A DNA stretch of 64,000 bases from Onchidella celtica (taxonomy: Eukaryota > Mollusca > Gastropoda > Systellommatophora > Onchidiidae): the NCBI GenBank assembly GCA_963931925.1, contig OZ007569.1:41256021-41320020 (forward strand). Direction: 5' to 3'. The notes beneath the pieces were generated by a model. That model was not told the origin of the DNA. It did not search any database and saw only the letters and a program-made list of their open reading frames with translations. Every line of letters begins with the position of its first letter. Positions within the stretch are counted from its first letter, which is position 1. This document shows, one piece after another, positions 46,401 to 55,903 of the stretch. A program made the translations under genes and the position numbers.

Positions 46401-49400
46401 TAATTAATCCAATGCCCAAATATTATCGTCTCTGCAACAGAAAGATGGCCCCTCTCCTGGTGCATACAGTGTGAAGGAAATTACACCAAAGGCACCTACA
46501 ATAACATCCAGTTTCAGATCAAAGACTCCAAGATTTCATACGTCCCACACGGTATACTGAGTGCTAATTATGACCATAGCCATTACTATGATGTGCTGTG
46601 TTATGCCAGACACTTTGTTTGCTGTGTTGTGCCGTAGTGTGAAATTGTATCTGAAGTTGGATGTAAAATTTGTAGTGTTTTGGGGATTGATCATGGCCGG
46701 CAAGAACTATGAAAACCCAAAGGACAGCAGAAGTAATTTAGACGTGTGGAAAAACAAGAAATAAGTAAATATGTTTACAGCAGTTTTACATCATTTGTAA
46801 CATCAGAGTTATCTGACATCATATAATAAAGAATATTTCTTATTCCTTTTTGGGCTGCCCAACACACAATTTTAACATTGGAAGCTTTTGGCCGCCTACC
46901 TTTGACTTCATCAATACCTTGAAACAGGAATGAAATAACTAGAGATGTGTCATGCGGATTTCCTCTGAGACAGTAAAATTTAATCAGTATTCAGTAGCAA
47001 AACAGACAGAAAAAGCTGGAAAATTTGGTTTGTATCTTTTTTCTTTTCAGTAACAAAGAATGGATATTCAGTATTTAGAGACTTTTATCAAAGTACTAGT
47101 TATATAATAACAGGCCTTATAAGCATCCAAGTCTGGAATGTTCAAGCTGCATGATATTAAAACAGAAAGTTAACTCAACATGAGGTCAGGAATAATTTTT
47201 CTAGTCATTTTGTTCTTTAAGAAGTTGCTTCTCTTCAGTTACAGTTTTACATTGAATTTCCTTGTTTGTGATTACACTTAGCATTTCTTTAACTTTGCAG
47301 TAACTGTGTCTTGGGGAAAAAAATAGGGATAAGGTTGCTGCAACCATGTGGTAGCAGTACCCTAAGGGCTGAAACAGACCAAGGCTGGTGTAGGCGCCAG
47401 ACCGGTGACTTGCCGCCCATAAATTTTGTTCATACTAGCACAATAGGCACTGCTCACACAGCGACCCAGCGGGATGCTGTGGGCAGTGCCTGTTGAGCTA
47501 GTGTGAAGTGCAATTTATGGGCAGCAAGCCTCCAGTCTGGCGCTTACACCAAAACAGACCACCTGGTTGCGGGCACCATATCACAAAACAATGTTTCAAC
47601 CAGGTTTCCTAACCTTTAGTGGACTTGTCTGTAGATGGCAACATAAAATTCTTAGTCTAATGCTGTTATTGAATGTGCCCCTATGTGTCATAAATGTAAT
47701 TAATTTGATGTCTGGCTCAAATAATATTGACACAGGAATCTTATGTAGTGGATCTGCAGTTAGCTAATAAGTGCAGCAGTATGAATCTTTAAAATCACTG
47801 CAGCTGTATTTATCATAGAATCAGAGCATAAACGTACTGTGATTACTGCAACCAGGTTATTTCATAGGTTTAAACCTCAGTTTTTACTGCAGTCTAGTCT
47901 TAGTGATGATTGAAATGAGATTGTTTCATAATGATTAAACCTTACTAGGATTTTCATAATGTTTAAACCATAGTCATTACTTTAACCAATATTTCATAAT
48001 ATTCAACCCCTTTATCAATCTTCCAACTAGGTTATGTCATATTGATCAAAGTAATTACTCCAACCAGGTAGTCTCATTATGACCAAAACTGTAGTTTCAG
48101 GCAATTTCAAAATGATCAAACATCTGTGTCAAATACACTGAATTGTATTAATTGCTGCAATCTTGGTGATTTGCAGACGAGTAGGCTGATTCATAGGGAC
48201 TAAATCAAGACTAAAGGGGTCAAGTTCTGATGGCCAGCGGATGGAAAAAGTAAAGTAAAATAAAGTATGCACCTCTCTGTGGTGATGATTAAAGTCTTGG
48301 TGATCTCTGTGATAATTCAACTAATCAAACATCAGTTATTTCTGCAGTCAGATGGTTCTAATTGATTAGGCCACACAGTTCAATACAACTAAATTATTGC
48401 AACTAGGTAGCAGCCCAAACAGGAAATTTGCCTTCAGTGTAAAAAACTGCATTCCATGTGTTCCATAATGTTCGAGATTAAAAAATTACAATATCCTGCT
48501 TTCTTTTTGATTGGTTAAAACAGAAAACCTGGTTGCAGCAACCTTTAGAGTACTGGTTGCAGTACTCAGTGTGAAAAATTAGTGAGCCTTGTTGACATTT
48601 TTGCCTTGCTGTTTGCATTGAATTCCATTTTATCCTCGGTTGTTGTTACTTGTACGTGTGCACCCCAAGTGTTTTGTGCTAGCGGCACGTACATTTACGT
48701 ACCTATCCTTAACCCCATCACTATCCTCAACCCTAAATCTTATTGAATTCCTAGCCCCACCCCGTATCCTTTCAACCAAAGAACAGGAGAAAACAAAAAG
48801 AAAATCTGAAAGAATAATTAATTAAGGCTGTTGTTAGGAGTATTTCGGGAGGAGCTCTTTAGCTGTGGAGTCAAAAAAGGCTTTGAATTATGTACCTTTA
48901 GCACAAAAACTTGGGGTACATACGTACTTGTAACAACATTCTTTACCCTCTGAAATGAGGCATCCAGTTGCTGGCAGTCAGCTAATTTTCTTCCATATGT
49001 CATGGCACTTTAATTTGTTGAAAATTTATATTTGTGTTTTTGTTTTTTGTTGGTGTGTGTCTCAACCCCCTTCTCCCCATCATCCCATTTTTGCCTGACC
49101 TGCACATCATATGACTGACTTGTTGTGTATATCTTGTGGACTGGATCAGTATACAAGAAAGGTAATCTCACGATTTGAATGAGTTACATGAGAGACAAAA
49201 GTTGAGTTTAGAATGAATATACCATGAATCTTAACAAACAAACATGTCAATCTAGTTATTAGTTTATAAGAAATATTACAAATAATTTTGTATTATAGGA
49301 AATATGAGAACAGTATTTTAAAATGCTTGACACTCATGGAAATGAACTGATCACAATTGTGATTTCCATCAGTATTTCTTTTCACAGACAATATTTAACA

Positions 49401-52400
49401 AGGAAGAAATGTACCTAGCCACAAAATCTCATCTATTTGTCTCTTATTCATGAAATATTTTGTAAATTTTAATCTCTTGTTTTTGCACTGCGGCTATAAG
49501 ACATGTAGAATTTATATATACATAAGCACCTATGCACCAAATTATTTTCTGCCATATAAGCATTTCTTGAAGACATCACATGTAATTACATCCGTCTTCA
49601 CATTTTATGAGAATTAACAAACTGACCCAGAAAACACTTCATAAATTAATTTATAGTCACATATATTTTCACCTTGTAGAAGCAAACATTATTTATGAGA
49701 ATTAACAAAATAATTAATTAACAAAGGACCCAGAAAACACTTCATAACTTAATTTATGTCACATATACTTTCACCCTGTACAAACAAACATTGTTTACTT
49801 TGAGTTAATTTTTGTTCCCTAGTCTGGTAGGTGTTTCACATTTTGCTCTTCCTCTTTTTACAGTCTTTTCAGGCTTATTCATTTCTTTCAAATTTTACTT
49901 GTGTGTTGACAAAACCATTTTCCATCACTACCATTCTGAAACACAAGACATACTGAATAGGTTATTCTTAAGACTAGTGCCATTTCACCTGACATAATCA
50001 TTTGAAAGAAAACTGACTTAACTCCTGAGTTTTTGTAACAAAAAATGTGGCAATGCAATTTTTGACTGCCAATGTCATTGCATGCCTGCATCAAAAACTG
50101 CCTGCAACAATAAAATCTAGTTACAAGTCACAGATTGCTGCTTCAGATTAGTGCACCCATGATCTTTTCTCAAGGTTTCCGTTTTTAATGGTAGCCTGCC
50201 TAAATTTGCCTTCATATTTTATGTCACATAAATGCCCCCACCAAAGAAATCCAGTGGAGACTAAATGAAGTGCTGCTTCATTCTAATGTTTTTCGTTTGA
50301 TTTCTTTTCTGTTAGCTCACATGACAAAGATAATGTCTTACGTTCTTACATAGACAAACATTGCATAGGCTATTTGCACCGCTTTTATTTTAAATTAAAT
50401 TTTTTAAAATTCCACAGACAGGTACATATCAAAGATTCTGCGCAAAAACTTTGATAACCTCTAGACCAGTGTTTCTCAAGGTGTGGCATTGCAATATTTT
50501 AATGGGGCATGTGACTTCAGAATGGGGCTTAAGGATTTTTCATAGAAATCTTAATTTCACTGTGTATTTTAACTTAACTGTGTAGATAAGCTGTGTTTGT
50601 TTATGAAATAAAGTTTTAATGAAAACTTCTTTTGAATGTATATATGTGACCGGCAAAGTATGAAATCAGGCAAGGCATTCTACTGAATACCAAAAAGGAG
50701 ACAACAAAGTATGAAGTATTTAATATTATACACACTGCCTAGGCATTCTAGAGAATGCCAAAAGACAATCAGGTAAACGGTAAAATTTTTCCACCAGTAG
50801 TAGGCGTGTGACCTTTGACACATGTATGCTTGAATCATCATTTCCGTGTTAGCTTGAAAGAAACACTTTCTGATTGTATTTTCATGCTTATCTTTGGTAA
50901 TTCACCTCTGCTACTAGTTAATCAGTACTTTATTTTTGAAAATAACTATAATAGGGTTTCATGTGTTTTAGTTTCATATTTCACTAGGTATGGCATTGTC
51001 CATTTTAAAAAAGGCTAGAAAAAAGAACAAAAAAATGTTCATGATCGTATTTTCATACTCTGCTTAAATAGCCAATTCACTTGCAACAAGTGAATCGGTA
51101 TATTATTATTTCTTTCATTAAGTAAGCTGTCATACGTTTTAGCTTCATACTCGTATATTGCTAGATATAATTCCATGATTGTGTTTTCATACTCTGCTTA
51201 CTAATTCATCTGCAACAAATGAATTAGTATATTTAATGTAATATTAGGATCTTGTACTTTTTTGTAGTTCTTATTTGATTTTCAACAGTTTTTTTCAATT
51301 AAACAACGGAAAGAAACCTTTTCACGTTGTTATTTTATACATTACCTCGATGAGGCTCGCATATGTTATGGTGAACGATCATTCACATATATTGGCCCCT
51401 TAATGTGGAACAAGTTACCTATGGAACTGAGACAAACAAAATCATTAGTAAGTTTCAAAAGGCAGCTAAAGCATTTTTTGTTCCAGCAGGCTTATTTTTC
51501 TTGACTTACCTGAGGGGAGAGAGCATGTGATAGAAGGAGTGAGAATGTGATGGGAAGGGAGAGAGAGGGGGTGGGGAGAGGGAGTGTGGGAGAGAGAGGA
51601 ATGAGTTTTTATTACTTGTAAAGCGCATTGAGCATTTATTGGAAATGCGCTATATAAATGTAATTTATTATTATTATATAATGCCTAGGCATACTATGTA
51701 ACAAATCAAAATAACATTTCTATTTCATATTTTGCCTTATTTGTCTCGGCATTCTATAGAATGCCTGAATTCCACACTTTGCCAGTAATATATACAGTGA
51801 ATATAAATATTTTTTAAGTCTATTTGTACATACTGTATACTAACTTTGTCTGACCATGGTAAGGCGCACATTTTCTTCAGAAAAGTGAAGTGTGGCATCG
51901 GTCAAAGAAGCTGGAGAAACACTGCTGTACACCTGCACTGTATATCAATACAGTTGTGCCTAGATAGTTGGATAAGCAAATAAAAAAAACAAAAAAACGG
52001 CAACTACATCCATTTTTATGTATATATATTGTTTTGTGCGCCAACAGTTACTCTCCATGCTTTGCAATGCACAGTCTCCAAATAATGCCTAAATCTGCCA
52101 CTGTCCTAAAAAACATTATTAAAAAAATGTTGTAGCAATGATTTTCATCATTGGAACTACAGTTTGCTGTTAATTCTCTGAAAACTTGTCCTTACTGTAC
52201 ATTTCCCTTAGTGGGAAGTACTTCCTTCCCATATGTACTTTTTGATCCGCTGTCATTTTCTTTGATGGCGTATTTACACTGTTACTAACAGCAGTTTTCG
52301 CACAATTACTAACTTGGTTCATAGATAAATTTTCTTAATGGAAATTTATGAAGGAAATGGCCATATTTATGTTACTTCACTATTATTTACTTTGGATTGC

Positions 52401-52845
52401 ATTTGGTTGGATTGAGGAGTAAATATTCACATATTCCAATTGCAACTAGTATCGTACTCGTCAAACAGAAATTTATTATCAGAACAATAAAAATGTTTTA
52501 TTTCCACTAATACTCCAGCTTATAATATAGTGCATGAGTGAAAATTTTAAACAGTTTGTGGTAGGAGTTTCTACATTTTTTCCTTCTGGCAATGAAAAAT
52601 AATAATTTAGTATTTCCAAAAATCTGCCTAAAACAGTCTCATTCCCTGCCAGAACAATCTGGAGGCTACCACAGTAACTCTTTACAGTTGTGTCTTGAAC
52701 TCATTTGACCTTCTGTTGATTTTATCTGCAGAAAGTTCCTGGTCCGGGCTCTTACGCCAAGGCATATCAGCACCCGATTCCTCCTACTATTTCCAAGATG
52801 GGACGACAATATGGCCTGTTTTTTACTAGTGAATTTCAGGCTTAA
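37376..52845 (+). CDS. STPG4: Sperm-tail PG-rich repeat protein, STPG4-like (eight exons)
   Basis: Exons: 37376-37474, 38919-38993, 40291-40460, 43332-43416, 44055-44128, 45457-45511, 46441-46551 and 52732-52845. All introns are GT-AG, phases agree and the spliced ORF is 261 codons with stop (260 residues; vertebrate STPG4 is of similar length). Diagnostic segments: RETWWRCHIRVTPVPGSYET (55-66 region), two related blocks TYRFKSDGRK and TYRFKAQPRD, FRSQSKRFPT, GPSPGAYSVKE, and a C-terminal PGPGSYA followed by ISKMGRQYGLFF. These are PG-x-Y (STPGR) repeats as in sperm-tail and ciliary proteins. In mouse, STPG4 is reported as gonad-expressed and linked to paternal DNA demethylation; whether that holds here is unknown. 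The ATG at 37376 is the first Met in frame before a basic N-terminus ending at a phase-0 donor. The exon 7-8 intron is 6.2 kb. No bZIP, kinase or membrane segment is seen. Confidence 0.85.
37949..37980 (+). repeat. Interspersed repeat end, ACTAG-GAGGTACC type, copy 1
   Basis: ACTAGTAGAGGTACCCAGC matches ACTAGCTGAGGTGCCTGGC at 39885. This word is common at one end of a dispersed repeat in invertebrates. A C11 run and CT-rich stretch follow (37991-38130). Confidence 0.45.
38919..38993 (+). CDS. STPG4: STPG4 exon 2
   Basis: Encodes residues 34-58 (starts NRSLLSDTYDVP, ends WWRCHIR). Acceptor CTATAACAG, donor GTAAGT, phase 0 at both ends. Confidence 0.85.
39885..40172 (+). repeat. Interspersed repeat, ACTAG-GAGGTACC type, copy 2
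   Basis: Starts ACTAGCTGAGGTGCCTGGC after a TTTA microsatellite and seems to run to AATCCCCTAGTC near 40170. It contains the 85-codon frame at 39909, which I treat as repeat-derived and not an exon. Confidence 0.45.
40291..40460 (+). CDS. STPG4: STPG4 exon 3
   Basis: Encodes residues 59-115, including the first STPGR-like PVPGSYET, DFIQDLEKRH and TYRFKSDGRK, then LLPGGYEYHDFIE. Acceptor TTAACTTCAG, donor GTAAGT; ends with two bases of a codon. Confidence 0.93.
41143..42303 (+). mobile_element. Solo LTR (1161 bp) with 5-bp target duplication
   Basis: Begins TGTCACGAGC and ends TTTGTGACA, giving the TG...CA ends and short inverted repeats of an LTR. The 5-mer CAGAG directly precedes (41138-41142) and follows (42304-42308), a perfect target duplication. 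An AATAAA at 42197-42202 suggests plus orientation. It contains a 38-bp minisatellite and no gag or pol frame, so it is what remains after recombination between two LTRs. Gypsy or Bel/Pao type possible; not assigned. Confidence 0.88.
41869..41970 (+). repeat. 38-bp minisatellite inside the LTR
   Basis: Two and two-thirds units starting at 41869, 41907 and 41945. Each is built from two half-units of type GTGCTATTGAAATGCTAAT and GTGCTATTGCCATGTTGAT. Confidence 0.95.
43332..43416 (+). CDS. STPG4: STPG4 exon 4
   Basis: Encodes residues 115-143: (D)LSQKPATYRFKAQPRD, then AFDVLNFGMRDK. Acceptor AATCTATATAG, donor GTAAGT. The TYRFK motif repeats that of exon 3. Confidence 0.92.
44055..44128 (+). 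CDS. STPG4: STPG4 exon 5
   Basis: Encodes residues 144-168 (AITVAPNSYTMEKYMAVDGE, then KAPGK). Acceptor TTTTTAATTTAAG, donor GTAAGT; phase 2 at the end. Confidence 0.88.
44521..44913 (-). mobile_element. tRNA-derived SINE, family A, copy 2
   Basis: Same body as the copy at 14806, on the minus strand, with a tRNA-like head at about 44845-44910 whose B box is mutated (plus strand GTTTAGAACC in place of GATTCGAACC). It carries an internal 67-bp tandem duplication: ACTCGATCCTACCCC at 44704 and again at 44771. Its 3' end is a 21-base C tail (G on the plus strand, 44522-44542). It lies in STPG4 intron 5. Confidence 0.87.
45190..45260. repeat. Unnamed interspersed repeat (partner at 54040)
   Basis: AAATTTGTATCTGTGGCAC, a GAGAAGGACTGG segment and ACAGTCCTG resemble AAATTTGAATCTCTGGCCC, AGAAAAGGCTGG and ACAATTCTG at 54056-54100. 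About 60 bp are clearly alignable. Confidence 0.5.
45457..45511 (+). CDS. STPG4: STPG4 exon 6
   Basis: Encodes residues 168-186 (NYMFRSQSKRFPTQTFKP). Acceptor CTTTATCAG, donor GTGAGT. The FRSxxxRFPT block is a strong family marker. Confidence 0.92.
46441..46551 (+). CDS. STPG4: STPG4 exon 7
   Basis: Encodes residues 187-223 (starts KDGPSPGAYSVKEITPKAP; ends FRSKTPRFHTSHT). Acceptor TCTGCAACAG, donor GTATAC, the weakest donor of the gene. Contains an STPGR-like GPSPGAYSV. Confidence 0.9.
47338..47572. mobile_element. Fold-back element with strong inverted arms
   Basis: The left arm (47386-47461) pairs with the right arm (47475-47551): TGGTGTAGGCGCCAGAC with TGGTGTAAGCGCCAGAC, then GCCCATAAATT and AGGCACTG in both. 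Outer ends GCAACCATGTGG and GCAACCAGGTGG also pair, with extra bases on the left. Short loop around GACCCAGCGGGAT. In STPG4 intron 7. Confidence 0.8.
47790..48420 (+). repeat. Degenerate tandem repeat related to the fold-back ends
   Basis: Units of roughly 40-65 bp carry the order TACTGCAACCAGGTT, TTCATAATGATTAAAC, TAGT. Examples lie at about 47845, 47900, 47950, 47985, 48050 and 48120. The phrase CTGCAACCAGGT equals the outer end of the fold-back element 200 bp to the left. Confidence 0.6.
48642..48938. repeat. Fold-back repeat
   Basis: The left arm 48642-48693 (GTTGTTACTTGTACGTGTGC, then ACCCCAAGTGTTTTGTGCTA) is matched inverted by 48891-48938 (GTTGTTACAAGTACGTATGT, then ACCCCAAGTTTTTGTGCTA). 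The ~200-bp centre has CCTTAACCCC- and CCTCAACCC-like words. In STPG4 intron 7. Confidence 0.75.
49606..49797 (+). repeat. Tandem duplication, about 95 bp
   Basis: TATGAGAATTAACAAA, CCCAGAAAACACTTCATAA, TTAATTTAT, GTCACATATA and TTTCACC occur in the same order from 49606 and again from 49694. The second copy has a short insertion. Confidence 0.85.
50872..51238 (+). repeat. Tandem repeat of about 140-bp units with hairpins
   Basis: GATTGTATTTTCATRCT and related words recur at about 50872, 51042 and 51177, with a TTTTAGYTTCATA block between. The last two units include hairpins ATTCACTTG-CAA-CAAGTGAAT and ATTCATCTG-CAA-CAAATGAAT. Confidence 0.65.
51353..51676 (+). mobile_element. LINE 3' fragment (L2/CR1-like)
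   Basis: A short frame, 51353-51504, encodes EARICYGERSFTYIGPLMWN, KLPMELRQTKSLVSFK and RQLKHFLFQQAYFS, then stops. This is the well-known C-terminus of LINE reverse transcriptase ORFs. The 3' UTR carries GCGCATTGAGC, ATGCGCTATATAAATG and a (TTA)n tail at about 51664-51676. Only ~320 bp of the element is present, nested inside the TIR element. Confidence 0.88.
52732..52845 (+). CDS. STPG4: STPG4 exon 8 and stop
   Basis: Encodes residues 224-260 (KVPGPGSYAKAYQHPIPPT, then ISKMGRQYGLFFTSEFQA) and TAA. Acceptor TTTTATCTGCAG. The ISKMGxxxxLFF ending is a family marker. Confidence 0.95.
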   Translation, partial: KVPGPGSYAKAYQHPIPPTISKMGRQYGLFFTSEFQA

Positions 52846-52923
52846 CTAAAAGCCTTCTCTTAGATTTGTAGTTTTGTGTTGTGAGGCTTGGTTATTCTTA
52901 GGGTAAAATTCATTTCCTTCCCG

Positions 52924-53038
52924 GCGCTGCACTGTGGCGACGACGTGCCTGCTCCAGTTGTAACTGGGGTGCAGTGGCACAAAGGCAAAATTTCCCAAAT
53001 GGGATTAACGAGTTATACAAATACAAATACAAATATTA
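52924..53038 (+). repeat. Interspersed repeat family B, copy 2
   Basis: Reads GCGCTGCACTGTGGCGACGA, CTGCTCCAGTTGTAACTGG, GCACAAAGGCAAAATTTCCC and ends ATACAAATACAAATAC. It lies just after the STPG4 stop, probably within its 3' UTR or close by. Confidence 0.8.
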
Positions 53039-54039
53039 CATGTGATCTTTTCACCGTTTCCTCATTTACATTTTTGCCATTTGCTGTAATTTCATGTAAT
53101 CCAGATTTCTTTCATTTAAAAAAAAAGAAATGAAACTATGCAATGTGATGCTCTTGATGTGCAGTTTAGTTCTAGAGAGAAAGAATGCATTGAAATTTCA
53201 TAACAAAATTTGTCAGTAGGAAAACTGAAAAAGCAGTTGAAAATCTACATAGAGAATAGGAAAATGTCATATATTATACCTGCTAGTTTTGTGTGACATG
53301 CCATGACTAAAACTTCATCAGTGTCCTGCCTGTCATCTCATCTAAAGACATTGGCAAATCTAACTTTGAACGTTCCTATGTTCTAGCTCTATTTAATTAC
53401 AGTTCATGAACTATTTTACAGATATGAGGCAGGTTTTGGCTCAAGAGGCACTTAAGAGGGTAGATATCACACATTCTTTGAGTTAAAACAGTCTGGGTAT
53501 TTCTTCCCACACTCATTCTTGCCATCACTCAATATTCATGTCATAATGAAATATTCAACTTTTTTTCTCTCTCTCTTGTCCTTGGGCCTACCATATTATC
53601 TGCCAATGATAATCAACAAGAATTTTAGTGAAAATTCAAAATTGGAACAAAATATACATTAACACCCCTTTATTTATAATACATTTTTTTTTCACCTCTA
53701 TTTCTTTAACAAGTCAGAGCTGTCTCTGATTGCCTTGTTTATTAATAGTTTACCCATATCTGATTTCCTGAGTTTTGCAAAACTTTCTGTTCTTTACACA
53801 TGTTGATGTACTCACAAAAAAACTGAAGCTTTGAATTTTGAACAACTGGTATTTTTATATTTGAATTGTGCTGTAGATACCATTGTTGATGTATAACGCT
53901 ATTACTGGGTTACGAAGCATCACTGGTGTATAGAGAGGAGTTGATGGCGGTTGGTGTAGCATTATCGGTGGGTAGTATGACGTTGATGACCTAACAACTT
54001 TCTTATTCTTAAAAGATCACCAAATTCATCTGGTCATAT

Positions 54040-54110
54040 TGGTTTGCCATGGCTAAAATTTGAATCTCTGGCCCTTGCTCAGAAAAGGCTGGACAATTCT
54101 GGTACAGTTG
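54040..54110. repeat. Unnamed interspersed repeat (partner at 45190)
   Basis: Aligns with 45216-45265 over AAATTTGAATCTCTGGCCC, AGAAAAGGCTGGACAATTC. Family unknown. Confidence 0.5.
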
Positions 54111-55798
54111 ACAGTATATAAGTTGTATTGATAATGATCAACAAACAGTAAAGGAAATGCAAGGCTGAAGCAGATGCTCGGGTTTTTCAAAGAGATAAGA
54201 TGTGCAAATTTCCTGCCAGCAAACTGTGATATATTTATTGCATTTAGTAACATGAAGTCTCTTCCTTTAAATAATCAGTATTATAATGCTTTAATTTACA
54301 TGAGAAATCAAAATATGGTGTCTCTGTAAGCCAGTTGTACATAGCATGTATTTTTTTGCCGAGGATGTAGAATGAGAATATATCCCTTTTGTCTATTGTC
54401 ACTCCATCATGCATTTGCCCCCCCTCTTCTCATTAAATCTCAGCCTCCAGTTTTAACTCACATATCCCATTTACAAGCCATGTGATCTCTTTCTCATTCA
54501 TTCTGAGAATTTTTATCATTATTGTTCTGTTCAGTTTTCATCGCAAACTTCATACGACCAGTATTTCTGTCTGTATTTCTATCAGTATTATAATAAAATA
54601 CCCACTGGACAGTTTAGTACTGGCGGTTATTTTGGCATACTTATGTTTATTTCGTCAGGTATTATTATAGTTTTAAATTTCTTGGTGGAGATTATGTTGA
54701 AAAAAATTTTTTTTTTTTTTTTGGTAACCCTAACGTTTAGATCTACACTCAAATGATTTCACAGGAGAAATTATTTCAAATCCGATACATCGATATGTAA
54801 TAATTCTTTATATCATAATGTGGCAACAGAAAAAAAAATGGAAGAAAAGAATAAGGGAATATTTTGACAGCCTTTCAGAATAACATACTGACTGAGGTTC
54901 AAGAACAACTGTCTACTTTTCAGTTCTACAATAATTAGGATCTAGAAAAGCAAAACTTGGAATTTCACAATTCTTCTTCTGCTTTCGTATTTGAAAAATG
55001 TTTATTTAGTGGCAAGAAAGAAGAAGTGTTGCGAGTTTCAAGTTCAAATAGTTATGATTATTTCAATGGTGTTCTTGTGAGAATTTTTTGTTCAATATTT
55101 CGAAAGATAAAACAACTGATCGGTCATCAAGCAGAATATGTTATTTTGTATTTTATTCAGTATCCATAAAAATGGAAAATGTTCATTGGCTCAATACAGT
55201 GTGATATGGAAATAAAAATTGTATTTTGGTTACAAATACATATGTGTGTATATCCTTATTTTATTTTTCTTTCTGTCATGATGTGAAAAGCTGTACAAGC
55301 ATTCACACTTCACTACTCCCCACACCAGTTGCAAAACTATTCTGAATCGATAGACATGCATTGTGATCTCTTCGTTCACATTTTTTTTATCATCTGCCCA
55401 GGCAACTTGTTATCAATAATAATAAGGGTTAGATCTAATTTTTGACACAGAGCAATACAATTGTTTTAATGTCTAATTTACTGACCTTGTACCACTACTG
55501 CAATACTCACTAGATAAAATGAGAAATAAGCTTTAATACCTTGACATGAATCATGACTAGCTCATGGAAATTTGAGGAAAGCGATAATTGCAGCACGGGT
55601 TCTAAAAGCAAGTGTTTTCCTACAGACACCTCATATCTGAAGAACATTCTGAATCACTTTCACTTATGTATGAAAAAATGTTTTAAAAACAGAACAAAAC
55701 TATGTTTACGATCTCTCATACCTTTACAAAAAGCAAGAATATCTGGAACTTGTTCACACTTTCCAGTGTTAAGATGTTAACTTGGGTCTTTAACTTAA

Positions 55799-55903
55799 TG
55801 CGGCATCAAATATGACATTTGCAAGAGAGACTGCCACTCTCACACTGGTCTCCACAGCCACAGACGACGCTGCTCCAGGCAAGTAGATGGACGGGACAAC
55901 TAA
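55799..55903 (+). pseudogene. LINE C-terminal zinc-finger tail fragment
   Basis: A 34-codon frame to TAA reads GIKYDICKRDCHSHTGLHSH, then RRRCSRQVDGRDN. The C..C..HTGLHSHRRRC pattern is the C-terminal finger found at the end of many LINE reverse transcriptase proteins. Only the last few dozen residues are retained; a TGAA-rich stretch follows at 55964. Confidence 0.75.

Larger units (their letters stand above)
50637..51796. mobile_element. 1160-bp DNA transposon-like element with about 50-bp TIRs
   Basis: Left end: TGTATATATGTGACCGGCAA, then AGTATGAAATCAGGC and GGCATTCTACTGAAT. Right end inverted: TGTATATATTACTGGCAAAG, then TGTGGAATTCAGGCATTC. The palindrome GGCATTCTAKAGAATGCC occurs inside both ends (about 50746 and 51750). 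The interior has no transposase and is filled by tandem repeats and a LINE tail. In STPG4 intron 7. Confidence 0.78.
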
